Positions 41,586-47,190 of a stretch of DNA of 47,190 nt are shown piece by piece. The translations under genes and the position numbers were made by a program. Within the stretch, counting starts at the first letter, position 1, and every line of letters begins with the position of its first letter. Below the pieces are notes generated by a model. That model saw only the letters and a list, made by a program, of their open reading frames with translations. It had not been told where the DNA came from and ran no database searches. The stretch is from Ornatilinea apprima (GTDB lineage: Bacteria > Chloroflexota > Anaerolineae > Anaerolineales > Anaerolineaceae), in contig NZ_LGCL01000018.1 in assembly GCF_001306115.1 (NCBI RefSeq), positions 1 through 47,190 on the forward strand, in the 5' to 3' direction.

Positions 41586-42170
41586 CTCCGGCTCCCCCGC
41601 ACAGCGGGGGAGTGAATCTCGATCATCAAAGCACCCGATTTTCAGCCCCGTCCCTGCATCGCGGGGAAGGGGCGGCGGCGCAGCCGCGGGGATGGGGTTT
41701 ACGCATCAATTGTAGGGTGGGCTGGCCGCGAATCCAGCAGAAGTTCGACCCGCCAGTTCATCTCCGCATTCAGAAGCGCGCGGCCACCCCACCAACAGAA
41801 GCCCCGTCCCTGCGCAGCGGGGAAGGGGCGGCGGCGCAGCCGCGGGGATGGGGTTTACGCATCAATTGTAGGGTGGGCTGGCCGCGAATCCAGCAGAAGT
41901 TCGACCCGCCAGTTCATCTCCGCATTCAGAAGCGCGCGGCCACCCCACCAACAGAAGCCCCGTCCCTGCACCGCGGGGAAGGGGCGGCGGCGCAGCCGCG
42001 GGGAAGGGGTTTACGCATTAGACAAAACCTTTACAACCCCCGCCCCGTGCCCATACAATTAATACAGCTTCATATCAAAACCCTTCACTTTGATCGCTTT
42101 TACCAAAAAGCCCCGTCCCTGCGCAGCGGGGAAGGGGCGGCGGCGCAGCCGCGGGGATGGGGCCATTTTT
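41586..42170. repeat. Repeat field with a 156-bp tandem duplication
   Basis: No gene is supported in 41572-42232. It begins with a hairpin CTCCCCCGC/GCGGGGGAG (41591-41613). A unit made of a GCCCCGTCCCTGC hairpin block and an 84-bp TGTAGGGTGGGC element starts at 41645 and again at 41801, exactly 156 bp apart. The hairpin block alone recurs at 41957 and 42110. The TGTAGGGTGG parts are relatives of the repeats at 29364 and 29821. An open frame runs through the field but only because the repeat length is a multiple of three. Confidence 0.85.
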
Positions 42171-42232
42171 GATAGCTTTTGCGAGGGTTTCGTGTTTAAC
42201 ATTGGGGCAGTTCAGCTCCACAGGGAGGCGGT

Positions 42233-43528
42233 ATGCCATCAAAAGCGCGCAACAGCGGCGCGGTCAAATTTTACAACCTCAGCGTGGAAGAGCGCCTGCG
42301 GGTATTGGCTGACGAAAGCGGCCTGCAAGAAGGCGCTTTGCAGGCCTTCACCGCGCAGGGCGGCCTTAACGTGGAACAGGCCGACCACATGATTGAAAAT
42401 GTGGCCGGGCTGCACGCGCTGCCGCTGGGCATCGCCCGCAACTTCATCGTCAATGGGCGCGAGGTGCTGGTGCCGATGGCCATTGAAGAACCTTCGGTGG
42501 TGGCCGGCGCGTCGTTTATGGCCAAGCTTGCCCGCCCGGCGGGGGGCTTCTTCACCCACGCCGACCCGCCCCACATGATCGGGCAAATGCAGATTTTGGA
42601 CACAGTTCACCCCCAAGAGGCGCGCCTGCGCCTGCTGGAACAAAAAGAGCGCCTGCTGGATGATGTGCGCGAGATCGACCCACTGCTCAAGAAACTGGGC
42701 GGCGGTCCGCGCGACCTGCAGGTGCGTGTGATCGAAGACTCGCCCATCGGCCCCTTCCTGGTGGCGCACCTCATCTACGACGTGCGCGATGCGATGGGCG
42801 CCAACGCGGTCAACACCGCCGTGGAGCGCATTGCCCCGGCCGTGGAAGCCATCACCGGCGGGCGCGTGCTGCTGCGCATTCTCTCCAACCTGGCCGACCA
42901 GCGCCTGGCGCGCGCGCGCTGCACCATCCGCCTGGCAGACCTGGGCTTCGACGCCTTCACCCCCGAAGAGGTGCGCGACGGCATCATCGCCGCCTGGGCT
43001 TTTGCCGCCGCCGACCCCTACCGCGCCGCCACCCACAACAAGGGCATTATGAACGGCGTGGACGCGGTGGTGCTGGCCACCGGCAACGACTGGCGCGCCG
43101 TGGAAGCGGGCGGGCACGCCTACGCCGCCCGCGCGGGGCGCTACACCAGCCTGAGCACCTGGGGCAAAGACGCCGAGGGAAACCTGATAGGCACGCTGGA
43201 AATGCCCATGGCGGTGGGTCTGGTGGGCGGGGCGACCAAAGTGCACCCCACCGCCCAGGCCGCGCTGAAGTTGATGGGCGTGCAAACCGCCGCCGAACTG
43301 GCGCAGATCATTGCGGCCGTCGGGCTGGCGCAAAACCTGGCCGCCCTGCGCGCCCTGGCCACCGAAGGCATTCAGCGCGGGCACATGAGCCTGCACGCCC
43401 GCCAGGTGGCCATCGCCGCCGGCGCGCCCGCGGAGCTGGTGGAAAAACTGGCGCAGCAACTGGTGCAAGAAAAAACGGTACGCATCGACCGCGCGGAAGA
43501 AATTCTGCGCGCGTGGCAAAATCAATAA
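42233..43528 (+). CDS. Hydroxymethylglutaryl-CoA reductase, class II (degradative-type sequence)
   Basis: 431 residues. Class II HMGR reads: EEPSVVAGASFMAKLA (catalytic Glu), DAMGANAVNTAVERIAP (dinucleotide site), AATHNKGIMNGVDAVVLATGNDWRAVEAG (catalytic Lys and Asp region) and GHMSLHARQVAIAAGAP (catalytic His). It interconverts HMG-CoA and mevalonate with NAD(P)H. The gene order with HMG-CoA synthase suggests biosynthetic use even though class II enzymes were first known from degradation. AGGGAGG precedes ATG 42233. First gene of the mevalonate cluster. Confidence 0.93.
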   Translation: MPSKARNSGAVKFYNLSVEERLRVLADESGLQEGALQAFTAQGGLNVEQADHMIENVAGLHALPLGIARNFIVNGREVLVPMAIEEPSVVAGASFMAKLARPAGGFFTHADPPHMIGQMQILDTVHPQEARLRLLEQKERLLDDVREIDPLLKKLGGGPRDLQVRVIEDSPIGPFLVAHLIYDVRDAMGANAVNTAVERIAPAVEAITGGRVLLRILSNLADQRLARARCTIRLADLGFDAFTPEEVRDGIIAAWAFAAADPYRAATHNKGIMNGVDAVVLATGNDWRAVEAGGHAYAARAGRYTSLSTWGKDAEGNLIGTLEMPMAVGLVGGATKVHPTAQAALKLMGVQTAAELAQIIAAVGLAQNLAALRALATEGIQRGHMSLHARQVAIAAGAPAELVEKLAQQLVQEKTVRIDRAEEILRAWQNQ

Positions 43529-43580
43529 CTCGCGGGGGGCTCGCCCCGCTTCGCAAACCAACATTCCGGGAGAAGACTGA

Positions 43581-44672
43581 ATGGAAACACCTGAAACCCA
43601 ACCCCAACCCTCGCTGGCGCTCAAACCCAACCGCGCCGTCGGCATCACCGGCTATGGCGCGTACGTGCCGCAGTACCGCCTGCCCGCCGCGGAAGTCGCG
43701 CGCATCTGGTCCGGCTCGGACGAAGACGGCGGCGGTCCGGTGATCGAGAAATCGGTGCCGGGCATGGACGAAGACGTGATCAGCATGTCGATCGAGGCCG
43801 CCCGCAACGCGCTGGCGCGCGCCGAGATCTGCGCCTGCGAGCTGCGCGCGGTGTGGGTTGGCTCCGAGTCGCACCCCTACGCGGTCAAGCCCAGCGGCAC
43901 CATCGTGGCCGAGGCTATCGGCGCGGGCAATCACATTCAGGCCGGCGACTGGGAGTTTGCCTGCAAGGCCGGCAGTGAAGCCATGATCGCCGCCATCGGC
44001 CTGGTGGGTTCGGGCATGGCCAACTACGCCATGGCTATCGGCATGGACACCGCCCAGGGACGCCCCGGCGACCAGCTCGAATACACTGCCGCGGCGGGTG
44101 GGGCGGCTTACATCATCGGCCCGGCCGAGAACGCCTTGGCGACCATCGAGGCCAGCTATTCCTACGTCTCCGACACCCCGGACTTCTGGCGGCGGCCTTA
44201 CCAGAAGTACCCCGAGCACGGCCAGCGCTTCACCGGCGAACCGGCCTACTTCAAGCACATCACCAGCGCCGCCAAGACGCTGATGAAAGAACTGGGCGCG
44301 CAACCCGGCGACTTCAAGTATGCCGTGTTCCACCAGCCCAACACCAAATTTCCCACCCGCGTGGCCGGCCTGCTCGGCTTCAGCAAAGAGCAGATCCAGA
44401 CCGGGCTGCTCTCGCCGCGCATTGGCAACACCTACGCCGGGGCGGCGCTCATCGGTTTGACGGCGGTGCTGGATGTGGCCCAGCCCGGCGATCGCATTTT
44501 GATGACCTCCTTCGGCTCCGGCGCGGGTTCAGACGCGCTGGTGCTGACTGCCACCGAGGCCTTGCTGGCGCGCCGCGAAAAAGCCCTCAGCACCGAGCAG
44601 TATATCGCCCGCCGGGTGGCCATCGACTACGCCCAATACGCGCGCATGCGCGGCATTCTTACCTTGAAGTAA
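43581..44672 (+). CDS. Hydroxymethylglutaryl-CoA synthase, archaeal type
   Basis: 363 residues. [23 protein letters not shown] is the archaeal-type start. [23 protein letters not shown] holds the acidic residue region, [14 protein letters not shown] has the acylated Cys128, [19 protein letters not shown] has His251, and [17 protein letters not shown] is the CoA-site segment. It condenses acetyl-CoA with acetoacetyl-CoA. In archaea this enzyme forms a complex with a thiolase and a DUF35 protein, and both partners are encoded next. GGGAGAAGACTGA precedes ATG 43581. Confidence 0.94.
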   Translation: METPETQPQPSLALKPNRAVGITGYGAYVPQYRLPAAEVARIWSGSDEDGGGPVIEKSVPGMDEDVISMSIEAARNALARAEICACELRAVWVGSESHPYAVKPSGTIVAEAIGAGNHIQAGDWEFACKAGSEAMIAAIGLVGSGMANYAMAIGMDTAQGRPGDQLEYTAAAGGAAYIIGPAENALATIEASYSYVSDTPDFWRRPYQKYPEHGQRFTGEPAYFKHITSAAKTLMKELGAQPGDFKYAVFHQPNTKFPTRVAGLLGFSKEQIQTGLLSPRIGNTYAGAALIGLTAVLDVAQPGDRILMTSFGSGAGSDALVLTATEALLARREKALSTEQYIARRVAIDYAQYARMRGILTLK

Positions 44673-44681
44673 GGGGGACGC

Positions 44682-45845
44682 ATGACCGAAGTGATTATCG
44701 CCGGAATTGGCCAGACCCCCGTGGGCGAGCATTGGGAGCTTTCGCTGCGCACACTGGCCGCGCGCGCCATTCGCGCCGCCCTGCGCGACGCGGGCGACCT
44801 GCAGCCGCAGGCCGTCTACATCGGCAACTTCCTCAGCTCGCAGATCATCCACCAGTCCAACCTGGGCGCGTTGATCACCACCAACAGCGGCCTGGAAGGG
44901 CTGGAAGCCTTCACCCTCGAAGCCGCCAACGCCTCTGGCGCGGCCGCTTTCCGCATGGGTTATCTGGCCGTGGCCTCCGGCTATGTGGATACGGCCGTGG
45001 TGGTGGGCGTGGAAAAGGTCAGCGACGTGGCCCCCCAGGAATTGGAAGCCTACGCCGCCCAGGCCATGGATTACGACTATGAGATCATGCAGGGGCTGAC
45101 CCTCAGCGCGCAGGCCGCGCTGTTGATGCGCCGCTACATGCACGAATTTGATGTGCCGCGCGAGGCCTTCGCCGCCTACCCCATGCTGGCGCACGCCAAC
45201 GCGGCCGGCAACCCCAACGCCTACTTCCGCCGCCCGATGAAGCTGGAATCGTACCAGCGCGCCGGGATGGTGGCCGACCCGCTCAACCTGTTCGACACCG
45301 CCCCCCTGCTGGACGGCGCGGCCGCCGTGGTGCTGACCCGCTCGGGCAAGCTGCCCGCCGATTACCCCCACCCGCTGGTGCGCGTGGTCGGCTCCAGCCT
45401 GGTGACCGACGCCATCTCGCTGCACGACCGCCCCGACCCGCTGGCCTTCCGCGCCGCCGCTCTCTCGGTGGAACGCGCCTGCCGTCAGGCCGGCATCCTG
45501 CCCGAAGATATCGACTTCTTTGAGTTGAGCGACAACTACTCGTTTTACGCCCCGCTGGCGCTGGAAGCGGCCGGCTTCGCCAAACGCGGCGAAGGCTGGA
45601 AGCTGGCGCAGAGCGGCGCGCATGCCCGCGGCGGACGCCTGCCGCTCAACACGATGGGCGGCGCGCAGGGGCGCGGCAATCCGCTGGCTGCCTCGGGCGT
45701 GTACCAGATCGTCGAAGCCGTGCAGCAGCTGCGCGGGCATGCGGGCGACAATCAACTGGCCAGAGCGCACCGCGCCATGACCCAGAGCCTGGGCGGCGCG
45801 GCCGGCACCGCCGTCACCCATATTCTGGAGCGCTGGCAGCCCTAG
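44682..45845 (+). CDS. Thiolase-like protein lacking the catalytic Cys and His residues
   Basis: 387 residues with the whole thiolase fold (SCP2/archaeal type): VIIAGIGQTPVG, then EAANASGAAAFRMGYLAVASGYVDTAVVVGVEKVSD, DGAAAVVLTRSG, and LPLNTMGGAQGRGNPLAASGVYQI. In active relatives the first segment reads CASG, a later one H-D, and the last GHP. Here Asn83 replaces Cys, Ser283 (ELSDNYSF) replaces His, and Asn333 (GNP) replaces His. It is unlikely to make acetoacetyl-CoA by the normal mechanism. It lies 9 bp after HMG-CoA synthase and may act as a structural subunit of that complex. Confidence 0.88.
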   Translation: MTEVIIAGIGQTPVGEHWELSLRTLAARAIRAALRDAGDLQPQAVYIGNFLSSQIIHQSNLGALITTNSGLEGLEAFTLEAANASGAAAFRMGYLAVASGYVDTAVVVGVEKVSDVAPQELEAYAAQAMDYDYEIMQGLTLSAQAALLMRRYMHEFDVPREAFAAYPMLAHANAAGNPNAYFRRPMKLESYQRAGMVADPLNLFDTAPLLDGAAAVVLTRSGKLPADYPHPLVRVVGSSLVTDAISLHDRPDPLAFRAAALSVERACRQAGILPEDIDFFELSDNYSFYAPLALEAAGFAKRGEGWKLAQSGAHARGGRLPLNTMGGAQGRGNPLAASGVYQIVEAVQQLRGHAGDNQLARAHRAMTQSLGGAAGTAVTHILERWQP

Positions 45846-45984
45846 CCTTACGGGATTGAAAGCTTTTTAGAGCCTTCTGATAGCTTTTGATAGGTTTTTA
45901 TTTTTACAATGGTCGAGCAATACAAAAAATAAAGGTTCCCCGGCGCGCTCAACCCGCCGGGATTGATTGGAAGGAGCAGTACAC

Positions 45985-46383
45985 ATGGAAAATCCACGCC
46001 ACTGGAGACTGAAAAAACAACGCTACGCCCTGGTGGGCGAAGAATGCCCGCACTGCCACGTCAAACTCTTCCCCCCGCGCGACGTCTGCCCGCACTGCGG
46101 CGGCGAAGCCAAAGAAGAATTCGCCTTCAGCGGCAAAGGTGAAGTCTTCTCATACACTGTGATGCACGACGCCCCCACCGGCTACCAGGAAGCCACCCCC
46201 TTCACCGTGGCGCTGGTCAAATTAGCCGAAGGCCCCGTCGTCACCGCGCAGCTCACCGACCTGGGCGACCAGCCCGTGCGCATCGGCATGCCGGTCGAGA
46301 TGGTCACGCGCAAAATCCGCACCGATGATGGGGATCGAGGGATGATTTTGTATGGGTATAAATTCCGGCCGGTGATGGGATAA
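45985..46383 (+). CDS. DUF35 OB-fold zinc-ribbon protein of the HMG-CoA synthase complex
   Basis: 132 residues. The zinc ribbon is CPHCHVKLFPPRDVCPHCGG (two C-P-H-C pairs), followed by an OB fold: GKGEVFSYTVMHDAPTGYQEATPFTVALVKLAEGPVVTAQLTD. This family bridges thiolase and HMG-CoA synthase in archaea and forms a shared CoA-binding channel. AAGGAG lies nine bases before ATG 45985. It is 139 bp after the thiolase-like gene and closes the cluster. Confidence 0.92.
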   Translation: MENPRHWRLKKQRYALVGEECPHCHVKLFPPRDVCPHCGGEAKEEFAFSGKGEVFSYTVMHDAPTGYQEATPFTVALVKLAEGPVVTAQLTDLGDQPVRIGMPVEMVTRKIRTDDGDRGMILYGYKFRPVMG

Positions 46384-46409
46384 GCTGTTTACCGATTGAT
46401 AAAAAATGG

Positions 46410-46443
46410 AAAGCGCTCTCTATTGATGGAGGGCGCTTTTTTG
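46410..46443 (+). terminator. Terminator of the mevalonate cluster
   Basis: AAAGCGCTCTC pairs with GAGGGCGCTTT (one wobble pair) across an 8-base loop, followed by a T-run. Confidence 0.85.
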
Positions 46444-46594
46444 TTGCGCGGAATGGGGGGTGAGTATAATAAATAGCAGTGGGGAAATATAGAAGGATTA
46501 TTTTCCCGGATAAAAACTATATCTGCCCACCCGAAGGCCTGTACCCCGCAGGGGTGTAACACAAACCAATGGGAGTTTAATAAATGGGGTTAGT

Positions 46595-47095
46595 ATGAAA
46601 AAATGGCTTCAAAAACTTACGCCTGGACAAATTGTTACACTTTTTGTAGGTTTTATTACAGCATTTGCCGTTATTGTTGCTGCAATTGTCCAAAGTTCTA
46701 AAGACAAGGAAGCAGTACAATTATCAATTAACGCTACCCAAACCGCTGAAGCCAAGTTTACAGAAATTGCACTATCAGCGACTTTGCCTCCTACAGATAC
46801 ACCATCGCCCACCCCCACGCCATCGCTAACATCCACGTCATCGCCAACACTCACACCTTCACCGACAACCACAGAACTCCCTACATTATTCTCAGATGAT
46901 TTTGAAGCAGGAGGGCAAAAGTGGACAAGCAATAGCGAAGGAATTTGGATGATACAAGGTGACAGTGGAAACCATTTTTATTGTGTTGACTCAAAGAACT
47001 ATGCAAAAGCCTATCCAAACAATAAGCCTACTTGGGATAATTTTGTTCTTGAATTTGATATTCTGATTAGAAGTCATCTCAAAAATAGTGTTTGA
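46595..47095 (+). pseudogene. Exported/anchored protein with Thr/Pro-rich linker, truncated by an IS
   Basis: The open frame gives 166 residues: a single N-terminal membrane segment (IVTLFVGFITAFAVIVAAIV), a helical stretch, then a Pro/Thr/Ser linker of about 35 residues (TDTPSPTPTPSL). After that begins a beta-rich domain, FSDDFEAGGQKWTSNSEGIWMIQGDSGNHFYC, of the kind seen in laminin-G or glycosidase accessory modules. The frame then runs into the IS5-family element near 47060-47080, adds a few residues and stops at 47093-47095, so the domain is cut short. AT-rich relative to neighbours. Function unknown. Confidence 0.65.
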
Positions 47096-47189
47096 GTAAG
47101 ATCACCAAGCAGCCCAAATGGACAAAGCCGATATAGTTCTCAACCAAGCGATCAAACCGAACCAGGATACGACGATAATTCTGAAGCCA
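47079..47189 (-). CDS. IS5-family transposase, C-terminal fragment
   Basis: The minus-strand frame entering from the right edge ends with NYRRILVRFDRLVENYIGFV, then HLGCLVILL, and stops at 47079-47081. The R-R-x-LVR-x-E-x-x-x-NY-x-x-F-x-HL-x-C pattern is the usual C-terminus of IS5-family DDE transposases. The rest of the element is outside the window. Its end, probably around 47060, interrupts the plus-strand gene at 46595. Confidence 0.75.
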   Translation of the reverse strand, partial: WLQNYRRILVRFDRLVENYIGFVHLGCLVILLKHYF

Positions 47190-47190
47190 T

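Noticed and set aside
41339..42172. Long plus-strand ORF with repeated peptide units through the repeat field
   Set aside because: It overlaps the UPF0173 gene in another frame and exists because the tandem repeat length is a multiple of three; no start signal.
42239..43648. 469-residue minus-strand ORF opposite the HMG-CoA reductase gene
   Set aside because: Antisense shadow caused by high GC; the plus-strand product is a clear HMGR.

Overview
The window looks like a chromosomal piece of an Anaerolineae-type Chloroflexota bacterium. This is inferred, not proven. The reasons are moderately high GC, an arginine operon built on the LysW carrier protein, a mevalonate cluster with class II HMG-CoA reductase, archaeal-type HMG-CoA synthase and a DUF35 zinc-ribbon protein, a CbiMQO-type metal importer, and many short GC-rich intergenic palindromes. 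Both ends are cut inside insertion sequences (IS3 family left, IS5 family right).

Layout. 1-1000: IS3 remnant, then a decaying CRISPR-like array whose repeats carry an extra internal hairpin. 1157-8590: small hypothetical gene, Lon-like protease, gluconokinase-type FGGY kinase with a LarA-family nickel epimerase/racemase, and two exported proteins sharing a two-cysteine module. 8625-15350 (minus): argG-lysW-argX-lysY-lysZ-lysJ-lysK behind an apparent Arg-codon attenuator. 15405-19063: membrane protein, cobalt/nickel importer cbiMQO and a divergent Fur-family regulator sharing a palindromic operator. 19240-21413: AT-rich island with an AbiGi-like and a DUF4238 gene, each followed by an attC-like palindrome (probable integron cassettes without integrase). 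21596-26002 (minus): GGDEF protein, HD-GYP protein and iron-type alcohol dehydrogenase. 26208-30574: ICMT-like methyltransferase, two DinB-like proteins, HXXEE membrane protein, nucleotidyltransferase, a broken NadS-type antitoxin and a GyrI-like protein. 30627-33195 (minus): ABC-2 exporter. 33330-36371 (minus): selenium-associated operon yedE-yedF-cysteine desulfurase-DUF3343. 36434-41571: CPBP-like membrane protein, alpha/beta hydrolase, GT-C glycosyltransferase, Hsp20, UPF0173 hydrolase. 41580-42170: tandem palindromic repeats. 42233-46383: HMGR, HMGS, thiolase-like, DUF35. 46595-end: exported protein truncated by an IS5-family element.

Main discovery candidate. The yedE leader carries a 37-codon ORF that begins where transcription should begin and contains an in-frame UGA. 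A hairpin with apical loop GGUC follows, placed at +19 to +22 after the UGA, as I recall for the E. coli fdhF SECIS. A strong intrinsic terminator lies between this ORF and yedE, and upstream segments can pair with either terminator arm. I read it as a selenocysteine-decoding leader peptide that may sense selenium and attenuate a selenium-transport operon. The arginine operon has a parallel device: a leaderless 28-residue peptide with five Arg codons, a terminator, and a duplicated 10-base segment that can act as antiterminator. Two further points: the thiolase in the mevalonate cluster lacks the expected catalytic Cys and both His residues, and the LarA homologue, gluconokinase and nickel-type importer may be functionally linked.
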